64,000 nucleotides of DNA from Dysgonomonas hofstadii. Its GTDB lineage: Bacteria > Bacteroidota > Bacteroidia > Bacteroidales > Dysgonomonadaceae. Shown here piece after piece: positions 36,589 to 44,776 of this stretch (position 1 is its first letter; each line of letters starts with the position of its first letter). The DNA is taken from positions 234,950 through 298,949 of the forward strand of contig NZ_JACIEP010000006.1 of NCBI RefSeq assembly GCF_014196915.1. The letters are read 5' to 3'. The translations under genes and the position numbers were made by a program. The notes beneath the pieces were generated by a model. That model was not told where the DNA came from. It did no database searches and saw nothing but the letters and a program-made list of their open reading frames with translations.

Positions 36589-37862
36589 TAGTCTTTCAAT
36601 CTTAATGTTACAGCATTTTTATGAGCGAATAATTCTTCATTCTCCGCCATTATTTCAATAGCAGGCCCTAAGTTATTTATTCCTTCTTTAGATATCTCCT
36701 GAAAAGTGATTTTTTTAATAAAACTATCGAGATTTACACCGCTATACGCCTTAGCATAACCATTTGTCGGTAGTGTATGGTTTGTTCCCGAAGCATAGTC
36801 ACCCGCGCTTTCAGGTGTATAATTTCCTAAGAATACCGAACCGGCATTTACAATCTTATCGGCAATCTCCATATAACCGGAAGCCTCGATAATCAGATGC
36901 TCGGGTGCGTATTGATTTGTCATATCAATAATATCCCGATTATCTTTCAGCAAAATCAGTTTACTGTTTCTCAATGCTTTTTCTGCAATTTCTTTACGGG
37001 GTAGTTCTGCAAGTTGTCTGTCCACCTCATCCTGTACCTGTAAAATAAAAGATTCGCTTGTAGTAGTAAGTATTACCTGACTGTCGGCACCATGTTCGGC
37101 CTGAGAAAGCAGATCGGCTGCGACAAACGCAGGATTTGCCGTATCGTCGGCTATTACCTGTACTTCCGAAGGCCCGGCCGGCATATCTATAGCGACATCG
37201 CTGATGCTAACCAATTGTTTGGCTGCCATTACATATTGATTACCCGGCCCGAAGATCTTATATACCTTAGGACTAACTACGCCATAAGCCATTGCTCCGA
37301 TAGCCTGCACTCCTCCCAGTTTAAATATTTTGCTCACTCCGGCTTCTTTTGCTGCGAAAAGTATAGCCGGATGAATTTTTCCTTCCTTATTTGGAGGTGA
37401 GCAAAGTATTATTTCTTTGCAACCTGCTATTTTAGCGGGAAGGGCAAGCATCAAAACCGTCGAGAACAAAGGAGCTGTACCTCCCGGAATATAAAGTCCT
37501 ACTTTCTCTATAGCCACTGCTTTTTGCCAACAGGTGACGCCGGGTGTAGTTTCGATCTTCTTTGATTCGAACTTCTGGCTTTTATGAAAGAGTTCAATAT
37601 TTGCTTTCGCCTTACGGATAGCGTCTTTCAGGTCGTTTGCCACTAAGCTTTCCGCAGCTCTTATCTCCTGCTCCGAGATCGACAAATCCTGCAACCGGAC
37701 TTTGTCGAACATTTCACTGTATTCGAAAACAGCAGCTTCGCCTCTGTTCTTTATATCGGCAAGTATCTTATTTACTTTGTCGTAAAGAGCCTGTAAATCG
37801 AAAGTCGGACGTTCGAGGATACTTTCCCATTGATTTCTTTCCGGATATTTTATAATCTGCAT
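36588..37862 (-). CDS. hisD: Histidinol dehydrogenase
   Basis: A 424-residue enzyme that oxidises histidinol to histidine with NAD. Motifs include VGLYIPGGTAPLFSTVLMLALPA, GVQAIGAMAYG, PAGPSEVQVIADD, the metal-ligand SQAEHGADSQVILTT and YAPEHLII, all in family order. Full length. It lies between two unrelated GNAT genes, 4 nt after the upstream one. Confidence 0.96.
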   Translation of the reverse strand: MQIIKYPERNQWESILERPTFDLQALYDKVNKILADIKNRGEAAVFEYSEMFDKVRLQDLSISEQEIRAAESLVANDLKDAIRKAKANIELFHKSQKFESKKIETTPGVTCWQKAVAIEKVGLYIPGGTAPLFSTVLMLALPAKIAGCKEIILCSPPNKEGKIHPAILFAAKEAGVSKIFKLGGVQAIGAMAYGVVSPKVYKIFGPGNQYVMAAKQLVSISDVAIDMPAGPSEVQVIADDTANPAFVAADLLSQAEHGADSQVILTTTSESFILQVQDEVDRQLAELPRKEIAEKALRNSKLILLKDNRDIIDMTNQYAPEHLIIEASGYMEIADKIVNAGSVFLGNYTPESAGDYASGTNHTLPTNGYAKAYSGVNLDSFIKKITFQEISKEGINNLGPAIEIMAENEELFAHKNAVTLRLKD

Positions 37863-37866
37863 AGGT

Positions 37867-38394
37867 CTACTTCTTATATTCTCTTTTTAATAGGCTATAC
37901 ACTGCAATATCTGTATATTCATTATCAACCAGCAACTCGCCGTCCCGCTCGATACCTTCGACTTCAAACCCCAATTTTTCGGGTATGTTCCGGCTTTTCT
38001 TATTGTTGATGGCAACTTTTATCTGCACACGATTCATTTCCATTTCATCAAAAGCATATTCCAGTAGTCTCCGCACAGTCTGTGTCATGATACCTTTACC
38101 CTGAGCATGCTGGGATAACCAATAGCCAATCTCAGTCTTATGATTATCTTTGTCCACATCCTTGAAACCTGCCAAACCGACAAATTTATCCTTGTAATAT
38201 ATGGTAAACTGCTGTTCCCCGGTTTGCAACACATAGCGCACATAATTTCCCGTATCTTCTGCGTCCTGGGTGGTATCGACAAATGGTAACCATTCGCGCA
38301 TATATTCCCGTTCCTCATTCAACGTATTGAAAATCTTAAAAATATCATCTACCGAAAGAGGATATAGTGTAATATCATCTGTAACTTCTATCAT
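37867..38394 (-). CDS. RimJ/RimL-type GNAT N-acetyltransferase
   Basis: A 175-residue acetyltransferase of the ribosomal-protein-acetylase type: ITLYPLSVDDIFKIFNTLNEEREYMREWLPFVD is the RimL-like start and GYWLSQHAQGKGIMTQTVRRLLEYAFDEM the CoA loop, followed by NKKSRNIPEKLGFEVEGIERD. It overlaps hisG by 4 nt (ATGA), so it is translationally coupled to it. Confidence 0.88.
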   Translation of the reverse strand: MIEVTDDITLYPLSVDDIFKIFNTLNEEREYMREWLPFVDTTQDAEDTGNYVRYVLQTGEQQFTIYYKDKFVGLAGFKDVDKDNHKTEIGYWLSQHAQGKGIMTQTVRRLLEYAFDEMEMNRVQIKVAINNKKSRNIPEKLGFEVEGIERDGELLVDNEYTDIAVYSLLKREYKK

Positions 38395-39245
38395 AAAATC
38401 ATTTTTTCAATTGGTAATACAATAATTCCTTCAGCCCCGCAAGCTTTAAGTTTACTGACTACTTCCCAAAAACGTTTGTCCTCGACAACCGACTGAACCG
38501 AACACCACCCTTTAGTTGCCAGTGGAGTCACCGTAGGACTACGCATTCCGGGCAGAATATCGAAAATTTCATCCAGTTTATCTTCCGGGGCATTCAATAG
38601 TACATATTTTTTCCCTTCTGCACTTTGTACGGCTTCTATTCTGAATATCAATTCGTCTAAGATAGCTTTTTTTTCCTGAGAAAGCTGCTTTGTCGCTATT
38701 AATAATGCTTCGGATTGCATCACAACCTCGACTTCTTTCAACCGGTTACTAACCAGAGTTCCTCCTGAACTTACAATATCGAATATTGCGTCAGACAGAC
38801 CGATACTGGGTGAAATCTCCACCGATCCGGTAATTATATGTATCTCGGAATTTACTTGTTGTTTTTTCAGGTATTGGGTCAGTATGTGAGGGTATGAAGT
38901 AGCGATCCGCTTCCCTTCGAGCCATTTAACCCCGCTGTATTCTTCATCTTTAGGAATAGCTAATGAAAGACGGCATTTACTAAAACCTAAGCGTTTTACT
39001 ATATCAGCTGCTTCATTCTTTTCCACATATTCATTTTCTCCGACCACACCTATATCAGCCACACCTGTAGCCACAGCCTGGGGAATATCATCGTCCCTTA
39101 GAAAAAGAATTTCTACCGGAAAATCTTTTGCCGGAATCAGTAAGGTCCGTCTGATATTATTCAGTTTTATTCCGGCTTCTTTCAGAAGCTCCATTGTTTC
39201 TTCAAAAAGTCTGCCTTTCGATTGTACTGCAATTCTTAATACCAT
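38391..39245 (-). CDS. hisG: ATP phosphoribosyltransferase (long form)
   Basis: A 284-residue HisG of the long form, catalysing the first histidine step (ATP plus PRPP). Residues 1-215 form the catalytic fold (VLRIAVQSKGRLFEETMELL, GVADIGVVGENEYVE, DAIFDIVSSGGTLVSNRL); the C-terminal ~70 residues form the histidine-sensing regulatory domain, so no HisZ is needed. It is the first structural gene; its mRNA starts far upstream at a His-rich leader peptide (39808-39861). Confidence 0.96.
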   Translation of the reverse strand: MVLRIAVQSKGRLFEETMELLKEAGIKLNNIRRTLLIPAKDFPVEILFLRDDDIPQAVATGVADIGVVGENEYVEKNEAADIVKRLGFSKCRLSLAIPKDEEYSGVKWLEGKRIATSYPHILTQYLKKQQVNSEIHIITGSVEISPSIGLSDAIFDIVSSGGTLVSNRLKEVEVVMQSEALLIATKQLSQEKKAILDELIFRIEAVQSAEGKKYVLLNAPEDKLDEIFDILPGMRSPTVTPLATKGWCSVQSVVEDKRFWEVVSKLKACGAEGIIVLPIEKMIL

Positions 39246-39735
39246 AATTATATGTTTTAGTTTTAAATTATATATTTTAACAGGTCGTTTTTACTGCGCA
39301 CAATCACAGATTGTTTGCCATTCTTTTGGCCAAAGCCCCAAAAGAATGCAAAAACGCTTTGGTGGCTCGTCCTTCGTGCTACCCGTTACAGGCTCACGGG
39401 CTAAATTAAAAGATTGTCCTGCCGGACGCTTTTAATTTCACGCCCCTTTCTCCTGATGGGTGCCCAGCACTACGGTCTAATGCCACCGGGCAAAGCCACG
39501 AGTGCGTCAGCTTCCCGTGCATAGGTTTGCAAGCCGGGCACCTGACGGCTGAAGACGGCGTAAAACGGGGTGCTGTCTGAGCCGGAGGCGAGTTCAGCCC
39601 GTTTAGCCGGCAAAGCCAATGTCAGGTCGGCGGTAAACCAGCACTAGCCTTTTGGTTCGTTTTGGGCAATGCCAAAATGAACAAAGAAAACGACCATATA
39701 AATTATCAAAGAACACTCTTTCTTATATATCTTAG
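39246..39735. other. Spacer between his attenuator and hisG
   Basis: This ~490-bp spacer contains almost nothing but the GC-rich element at 39283-39695. There is no ORF over 60 codons. Confidence 0.7.
39283..39695. mobile_element. GC-rich MITE-like or structured repeat element with 9-bp terminal inverted repeats
   Basis: The 413-bp element begins GGTCGTTTT and ends AAAACGACC, a perfect 9-bp terminal inverted repeat. Each end carries a further hairpin: TTGCCATTCTTTTGG pairs with CCAAAAGAATGCAA near the left, and TTTGGTTCGTTTTGG pairs with CCAAAATGAACAAA near the right. An internal hairpin pairs AAATTAAAAG with CTTTTAATTT. The body is clearly richer in G+C than flanking DNA. No transposase is encoded. 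A non-autonomous mobile element or a dispersed structured repeat is the best reading. Confidence 0.65.
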
Positions 39736-39777
39736 TTAAAAAAACAAGAGCTTACCTCTGCAAGGTAAGCTCTTGTT
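39736..39777 (-). terminator. his operon attenuator terminator
   Basis: On the minus strand a 14-bp perfect stem (ACAAGAGCTTACCT with AGGTAAGCTCTTGT) with a five-nt loop is followed by TTTTTTTAAC. It lies 31 nt after the leader peptide stop, as in classical attenuators. Confidence 0.9.
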
Positions 39778-39807
39778 ATATATCCTGTTTATGCACATCA
39801 ATATATA

Positions 39808-39861
39808 TTACTTACCATCTGGCGAGTAATTAAAATGATGATGATGCATATTATTTTTCAT
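39808..39861 (-). CDS. hisL: his operon leader peptide (17 aa, four consecutive His)
   Basis: On the minus strand ATG at 39861 opens the peptide MKNNMHHHHFNYSPDGK, ending with TAA at 39808-39810. Four consecutive His codons stall ribosomes when charged tRNA-His is scarce, preventing the terminator at 39736-39777 from forming. The HHHHFNYSPDGK core is the pattern seen in Bacteroidetes his leaders. Confidence 0.93.
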   Translation of the reverse strand: MKNNMHHHHFNYSPDGK

Positions 39862-39881
39862 AACTATTTCTTTACAGAAAA

Positions 39882-39912
39882 CAAAAGTATATATTTTCGG
39901 ATAGAAAACAAA
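39882..39912 (-). promoter_or_regulatory. his operon promoter
   Basis: On the minus strand TTTG (39909-39912), a 19-nt spacer and TACTTTTG (39882-39889) match the Bacteroidetes consensus. Start would be about 17 nt before the leader peptide ATG. Confidence 0.75.
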
Positions 39913-39940
39913 CTTTTTGATAAATATTTAAATCAGACTC

Positions 39941-40417
39941 TTATTTATTTCTGTTTTCTCCATGACGATGTTGTTCTCTGTGGCGCTTCAATGCCGCTTC
40001 TTTAAATTTGATATCGGCAGCCCTGTATTTTTCAACTTTCTCGGCAGGGAGTACATTATTGAACTTTTTATAATATTCCACCTGCAGATCCAGTTCCTTC
40101 CGTTCAGCTTCGAGATTGGCCTGTGTTATTTTCTGAAAATCGGCATCCGTTTTATCCTTTTTCCTTCTCAGCTCACGGGTTTTAATACGTGCATCCCTGT
40201 AGATTTCGAATTTTTTTTCTGTCAGTTCAGATTCTAAAGGAAGAAAAGCTTTCGCCTCTGCATCTGTCAGATTCAATTCTTTTTTGAGGAATTCCGCTTT
40301 CTCTTTTTTCAGGGCCTCTACATCAAAGCTTCTTTTAGGCTTATCCTGAGCACCGACTGTTACAGAAAAAACAAAACTGATCAACAATGTTAATATCAGA
40401 ATATTTTTCGATTTCAT
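39941..40417 (-). CDS. Spy/CpxP-like periplasmic protein
   Basis: A 158-residue protein with a Sec signal peptide (cleavage near SVTVGAQ). The mature part is highly charged and mainly helical: FLKKELNLTDAEAKAFLPLESELTEKK, RKKDKTDADFQKITQANLEAERKELDLQVEYYKKFNNVLPAEKVEKYRAAD. This is the helical-hairpin pattern of Spy/CpxP-type periplasmic chaperone and stress sensors. It is the last gene of the TPR-sigma-antisigma operon, so it may be the periplasmic partner of that regulatory pair. Family is by pattern only. Confidence 0.7.
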   Translation of the reverse strand: MKSKNILILTLLISFVFSVTVGAQDKPKRSFDVEALKKEKAEFLKKELNLTDAEAKAFLPLESELTEKKFEIYRDARIKTRELRRKKDKTDADFQKITQANLEAERKELDLQVEYYKKFNNVLPAEKVEKYRAADIKFKEAALKRHREQHRHGENRNK

Positions 40418-40510
40418 ATACTAAAAAATTTATTTGCCAAACACACAAAGCCAGCATGCTGAAGATACCCCAATAACATGCTGTTTTTAAATAATATTAT
40501 TCCTTTCCTA

Positions 40511-40867
40511 TCAATTGTACATCATTTCTTTGTACTGAGCCTTTAGAACTTCATCCTCCAAAAATGCATAAAAAATATCTTCCTCTTCAGATAAAACAAT
40601 GGATGGATCATTTGTGTTATCTGTTTCAGCGATAACGATTGTTGGATCGGATGTTGTATTGCGGTTAAAGACACCAGTCAGAAACAGTACCCCGATAAAG
40701 GCTGCGGCAACCGCTGTCCACGGAATAACCATTTTCCACAATGGAACTTTCTTCACAGCAACATTTTCTTTGGCCGGAAGCTTATCCATCATTTCAGCAT
40801 TAAAGTTCTGAAAATAGTTTTCAGGTACTTTAAATGGGTTTTTGCTCTTGTTTAAATTATCCAACAT
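40511..40867 (-). CDS. Short anti-sigma-like membrane protein
   Basis: A 118-residue protein with one membrane helix (about residues 48-68, MVIPWTAVAAAFIGVLFLTG), a cytoplasmic N-terminal part (NPFKVPENYFQNFNAEMMDKLPAKENV) and a periplasmic acidic tail. Position directly downstream of an ECF sigma gene and topology suggest an anti-sigma factor; no zinc-binding HxxxCxxC motif is present. The role is inferred from context. Confidence 0.7.
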   Translation of the reverse strand: MLDNLNKSKNPFKVPENYFQNFNAEMMDKLPAKENVAVKKVPLWKMVIPWTAVAAAFIGVLFLTGVFNRNTTSDPTIVIAETDNTNDPSIVLSEEEDIFYAFLEDEVLKAQYKEMMYN

Positions 40868-40921
40868 AATATTACTTATTAAACTCTGTCTGATATATAG
40901 ACTAAAGTTACTAAAAAAGGT

Positions 40922-41473
40922 TTAATTATCTGTTGATAAAAATTCTTCAATTTTTTTTACAGCATGATGATATGATGCTTTAAGCGCACCTACAGAGGTT
41001 TCCAATATTTCGGACATCTCTTCATATTTCATTTCATCGAAATATTTCAGATTGAACACGATCCTCTGCTTCTCGGGAAGTGTCAATATTGCTTTCTGGA
41101 GTTTAAGTTGTGCTTCGTCGCCGTCAAAATATTCATCTCCTTCGAGTTTGGATACAAGAAACGAATCAACATCGTCCATTGATACATTATTAGCCGAACG
41201 TTGTTTATTAAGGAAAGTAATCGATTCATTTATAGCAATCCGGTACAGCCATGTGGATAATTTTGAGTCTCCCCTGAAATTATCAATGCTTGTCCATATC
41301 TTAATAAAAGTATTTTGCAAAACATCATTGGCATCATCATGGCTTAAAACGATTTTACGTATCTGCCAATACAAAGGTTCGCTGAACTCTTTTACCAGTT
41401 CGGCAAATGCTGCCTGTTGTGTTTTTTCGTTGTGTAACCTTTCTACCAGTTTATTCTCTGCTTCCTGTAACAT
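40922..41473 (-). CDS. ECF-type RNA polymerase sigma factor
   Basis: A 183-residue sigma-70 family protein with region 2 (ILSHDDANDVLQNTFIKIWTSIDNFRGDSKLSTWLYRIAINESITFLNKQR) and region 4 (LPEKQRIVFNLKYFDEMKYEEMSEILETSVGALKASYHHAVKKIEEFL). Length and two-domain layout are those of ECF sigma factors. It lies 31 nt downstream of the TPR gene and 54 nt upstream of the anti-sigma-like gene. Confidence 0.93.
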   Translation of the reverse strand: MLQEAENKLVERLHNEKTQQAAFAELVKEFSEPLYWQIRKIVLSHDDANDVLQNTFIKIWTSIDNFRGDSKLSTWLYRIAINESITFLNKQRSANNVSMDDVDSFLVSKLEGDEYFDGDEAQLKLQKAILTLPEKQRIVFNLKYFDEMKYEEMSEILETSVGALKASYHHAVKKIEEFLSTDN

Positions 41474-41504
41474 TTACTTCTATCGTTATCGGTTTACCGG
41501 GTCG

Positions 41505-42536
41505 CTACAAGTCGGAATCGTCTCCGAAATCAGCGTCCTCGTCCGCACTACTCTGTCCGCTTTCGAACCATTCTATAAAATTATCGACCTGGGTTTTATT
41601 TTTATCCCACCATTCCAGCGACTCGGGAAAATATGAAACACTCACATAGCGGCAATAGGTTTCGAAGTGTCCCGAACCCAGTATTTCATCATAAGTCGGC
41701 ACAAAGAAAAACCACATCAGCCCGGTTTGAGTATCGTCCTGCAATTGTCCCAACTGGAAAAATATAGTTTTTGATGCTTCTTCATAAAATTTATACTGTG
41801 CAGCAGGCTCAGTCGAACTTGTACGTATTCTTTTAATTGCTTCGTATATTTTGTGCCTGTCCACACCACTTTCCGGTTCCAGTTTAGCCGGCTGGCTGTC
41901 ATAATTTGCATTCAGCAGGTCGAGCATCTCGCCAAAGGCATCTTTCGATCGCTCTGTATTGGGCTCGAGCAACAGGAAGAAATGGAAAGAGTAGAAACTT
42001 TGCAACCATTGGCCCAAATCATTCAGGGCATAAGCATATAAGAGGAAAGCACTGGCATGTGTAGCATCTATCTCAATAGCCTTGCGAAGATGCTGGGCTG
42101 CCATTTTATTATTTTTTCCATTAAAATAACACAAACCCAGATTGAAATGCAAAAGGTATTCATCTCCGCATTTTTCTACTGCCTCATTCAGCAGATTAAT
42201 AGCATCGGCAATCTTATTCTGGTTGGCAAGTACCGTTCCTTTTACAATATAAGCATCCACTAGCAATGGTTGAAAATTGGCGGTAATGACCCGCGTGCTG
42301 TAACGAAGCGCTTTATCATAATCTTTCAGATGCAGATATGACAACGACATTTCATATACAGCCGACATCGAGGAAGGATTTACCTTCAACGCCTCCTCAT
42401 AGCAGGCTATAGCTTCTTTATAGCGCCCCTTATCATGTAACGCCACACCCTGCCGTATCAGTTTTTCAGAGGATGGTTGTGCATAAGTCGTTAAAGTTGT
42501 GAATAATAAGAAAAATATAATTAAGCAATTTCTCAT
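41505..42536 (-). CDS. TPR-repeat exported protein
   Basis: A 343-residue protein with a signal peptide (LLFTTLTTYAQ) and about four tetratricopeptide repeats (residues 25-170: GVALHDKGRYKEAIACYEEALKVNPSSMSAVYEMSLSYLHLKDYDKALRY and similar) followed by an unrelated C-terminal region ending in an acidic tail. It probably scaffolds an envelope complex. It is the first gene of the sigma operon with its own -7 element; the linkage to the sigma factor suggests a stress input. Confidence 0.88.
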   Translation of the reverse strand: MRNCLIIFFLLFTTLTTYAQPSSEKLIRQGVALHDKGRYKEAIACYEEALKVNPSSMSAVYEMSLSYLHLKDYDKALRYSTRVITANFQPLLVDAYIVKGTVLANQNKIADAINLLNEAVEKCGDEYLLHFNLGLCYFNGKNNKMAAQHLRKAIEIDATHASAFLLYAYALNDLGQWLQSFYSFHFFLLLEPNTERSKDAFGEMLDLLNANYDSQPAKLEPESGVDRHKIYEAIKRIRTSSTEPAAQYKFYEEASKTIFFQLGQLQDDTQTGLMWFFFVPTYDEILGSGHFETYCRYVSVSYFPESLEWWDKNKTQVDNFIEWFESGQSSADEDADFGDDSDL

Positions 42537-42558
42537 GCAATAATAGTTTTAAGAAATA

Positions 42559-42566
42559 CAAAAGTA
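42559..42566 (-). promoter_or_regulatory. -7 element of the TPR-sigma operon
   Basis: On the minus strand TACTTTTG fits TAnnTTTG, about 22 nt upstream of the TPR gene start. Confidence 0.55.
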
Positions 42567-42681
42567 AGAAAATACTCCAGAATTGCGTATTTTCTTTTAT
42601 CTCTTTGACTTTTTTAAGGATTGAGGGTTTAACAAAACACCAGTCCTGTTCCCTAAAAAACAGTAATAGTTTATAGAATAA

Positions 42682-42712
42682 AAAAGGTACAGAAAAAATC
42701 CGTACCCTTTAC
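42682..42712 (-). terminator. Terminator after FISUMP-type gene
   Basis: On the minus strand AAAGGGTACGGA pairs with TCTGTACCTTTT (one mismatch-type pair) around a T-rich loop and is followed by TTATTCT. Confidence 0.65.
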
Positions 42713-42729
42713 ATTCTTAAAATAGTGTC

Positions 42730-44199
42730 TTATTCTTTAACACACCTTACCGATGCTCCTCTTGCTCTGGGAGCCAATTGAGCAGGAAGCAATGTATATG
42801 GTTCAAATAATAGTAAATAAGAAGATGTTTCTTCAAGCTTAGTGGTTCCCATCCACACATATCCGCCATCACCCACATTGGTCAATTCTCCGCTCGTGGA
42901 AGACCTGTATCCGGCAGCAGGATAATATCCGGCATCAGGAAAATCTGCTCCCGTTCCCAGAACAAAATTCTGCCCGGCTAAGCCTTGCCATGGTGAACTT
43001 GAAACCGGATCGCTAGTCCTGGGCATTCTCCAACCCGGAGGACAAGGATCGTACGGAGCCTTAAGGTTATTCTCATCGTCCCAAAGGTTATCATTTTTAT
43101 ATGCCCTATCGTCGGTATACCAGTCTCCGTTAGTTGCTGATGTATAATAGAATACATTCGGATTATATATAGAACTTTGTATATGGTTATTAGCCACTAA
43201 TGCCAGTGTAGACACATCTACCTTGGATATTGCTACGGGGTTATTATCAATATCATAAATTTCTTTTTCTTCTTCACCTGTAGTTGTCGATGAATTTGGG
43301 AACGGATCTTTTCTTCCCCATTGATAAAGCAAACCTTTAGAACCAACGACACCTTTGTCTACATAAGATGCCCCCAGATTACGGTCCATAAATGTATAGC
43401 CATTAGATACAACCTGGCTGTCAGTATCTGTCGGATCATAATTTGCCACCCAAATATGCCAACTCCAGGCGATGTAACTCCCCACTTTTAGCGCGATTAC
43501 TGCATTTCCCATAAAATTGGAAGAGTTGGTCGTTAAACGGATTTCAGATTTTAAGCCCTGATCCCCGTCTGCAAGCTTTACCTCCGAGATCAGGTCTTTA
43601 CGATCCTGCCATAGTAACTCAACCGAAAGGCCGGTGCCTATATTACCCAAATCGGTATTCAACTTTTGTCTCCATACGGCATAAGCTTTTGACACAGGTA
43701 TATCTACGGTTTTTCCCGGATTAACAATATAACAATTTGATAACTTTAAAGCAGCAGGATCTTCCACGTCATCCACCGGAGGTTCTACCGACGGAATCTC
43801 ATTATCACCACCACTGCCTCCTGTCCGCACCTGAACCATATCCCATTGTTCACCATCCCAGTAATAGAGGCCGGGATATATACTATCACTTTCTAATCTT
43901 GCAATATTGAAAACAAAAAGCCCTACACTATTTTTCTTCTCATCAACATATCCGGGATCTGTTGTTTCCATAAATGGTTGTAAAGTCTTCAGATTTACCA
44001 GAGAAACACGCGGTAACAAAAGGCCTCCGGTCTTACTCGTTATATTTTCTCCATCGGCCGTCTGGTCTTTTATCTGTAATAATGCTGTCTTGGCAGGTGC
44101 TTCTCCCATACCTATAGTAACCTGGGATAATATAGGTAAAGACAAAAAACTTATACACAATACCAAAACTATCCTTTCTGAATATCTTCTCATTTCCAA
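42730..44199 (-). CDS. Exported FISUMP-domain surface protein
   Basis: A 489-residue protein with a signal peptide (VLVLCISFLSLPILSQ). Residues 25-130 form a beta-rich N-terminal domain with LYYWDGEQWDMV. From about residue 265 (NGYTFMDRNLGASYVDKG, LLYQWGRKDPFPNS, YDPCPPGWRMPRTSDP, SSTSGELTNVGDGGYVWMGTT, RARGASVRCVKE) it follows the Fibrobacter-succinogenes-major-paralogue (FISUMP) pattern seen in many Bacteroidales surface proteins. No lipobox or T9SS C-terminal domain is seen. Likely cell-surface or periplasmic; function unknown. It stands alone. Confidence 0.78.
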   Translation of the reverse strand: MEMRRYSERIVLVLCISFLSLPILSQVTIGMGEAPAKTALLQIKDQTADGENITSKTGGLLLPRVSLVNLKTLQPFMETTDPGYVDEKKNSVGLFVFNIARLESDSIYPGLYYWDGEQWDMVQVRTGGSGGDNEIPSVEPPVDDVEDPAALKLSNCYIVNPGKTVDIPVSKAYAVWRQKLNTDLGNIGTGLSVELLWQDRKDLISEVKLADGDQGLKSEIRLTTNSSNFMGNAVIALKVGSYIAWSWHIWVANYDPTDTDSQVVSNGYTFMDRNLGASYVDKGVVGSKGLLYQWGRKDPFPNSSTTTGEEEKEIYDIDNNPVAISKVDVSTLALVANNHIQSSIYNPNVFYYTSATNGDWYTDDRAYKNDNLWDDENNLKAPYDPCPPGWRMPRTSDPVSSSPWQGLAGQNFVLGTGADFPDAGYYPAAGYRSSTSGELTNVGDGGYVWMGTTKLEETSSYLLLFEPYTLLPAQLAPRARGASVRCVKE

Positions 44200-44405
44200 A
44201 ATATTTATACAACTGTGAGTTTGTTTATTTTTTTAACTAAACAATAGGCATAAATTATTGTTCAGCAGAACAAATTAAATTTATTCTAAGAGAAAGATAT
44301 TCAGCGAATTAAATATGCAATATAAATCAACAATATAAAACATATAAAATGAGCACATTCTATTTATATCATTTTATATAACTTCTTAAGAATTGAGGGT
44401 TTAGG

Positions 44406-44528
44406 CTAAAGGCGTATTTTGTATAATTCTTTTTCTTCTATTCCCATAATTTCACAAAAGCGCTTATTCAATAATTTCCCGAGTTCTTTTTTCTTCACAG
44501 TTTCAGGATTATTTCTGAGAATTTTCAT
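44406..44528 (-). CDS. Possible small protein (40 aa)
   Basis: An open frame on the minus strand starts with ATG at 44528 and stops at TAG 44406-44408. The product starts MKILRNNPETVKKKELGKLL and ends LYKIRL; it is basic, amphipathic and has no obvious homologue that I know. Upstream AAAATAAG could act as a weak ribosome-binding site. It may be a real small gene or chance. Confidence 0.4.
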   Translation of the reverse strand: MKILRNNPETVKKKELGKLLNKRFCEIMGIEEKELYKIRL

Positions 44529-44687
44529 CTTATTTTTTTATCACTCATAAACATAATCTTTTAGATATGAGTTATAATAATATAGGACTAAAGTATAGAA
44601 ATTTATTTACCAGAGCAAAGCACAGGGTATTTTCAGACTATCCAATTAACACCATTTCTTCGCTTTATCTTACACAACAATCGGGAT

Positions 44688-44703
44688 TGTGATATATATC
44701 ACA
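44688..44703. promoter_or_regulatory. Perfect CRP/FNR-family operator upstream of acnA
   Basis: TGTGATATATATCACA is a perfect 16-bp palindrome matching the TGTGA-N6-TCACA consensus of CRP-type regulators. Its centre is about 44 nt upstream of the predicted start, close to a class II activator position. Confidence 0.7.
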
Positions 44704-44725
44704 GCAAATCTCAAAATATTTTTAT

Positions 44726-44733
44726 TATTTTTG
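44726..44733 (+). promoter_or_regulatory. -7 element of acnA
   Basis: TATTTTTG fits TAnnTTTG, 43 nt before the ATG. No -33 TTTG is found at the usual distance, in keeping with activator dependence. Confidence 0.55.
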
Positions 44734-44776
44734 TTACATTTTGAAATTTGGAATTAACTAAAAACATATTAAAAGA

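Larger units (their letters stand above)
44200..44776. other. 577-bp spacer with small ORF, CRP-type palindrome and acnA promoter
   Basis: The left part is featureless and AT-rich. A 40-codon ORF lies at 44406-44528 (minus). A perfect CRP-type palindrome lies at 44688-44703 and a -7 element at 44726-44733. Confidence 0.6.
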
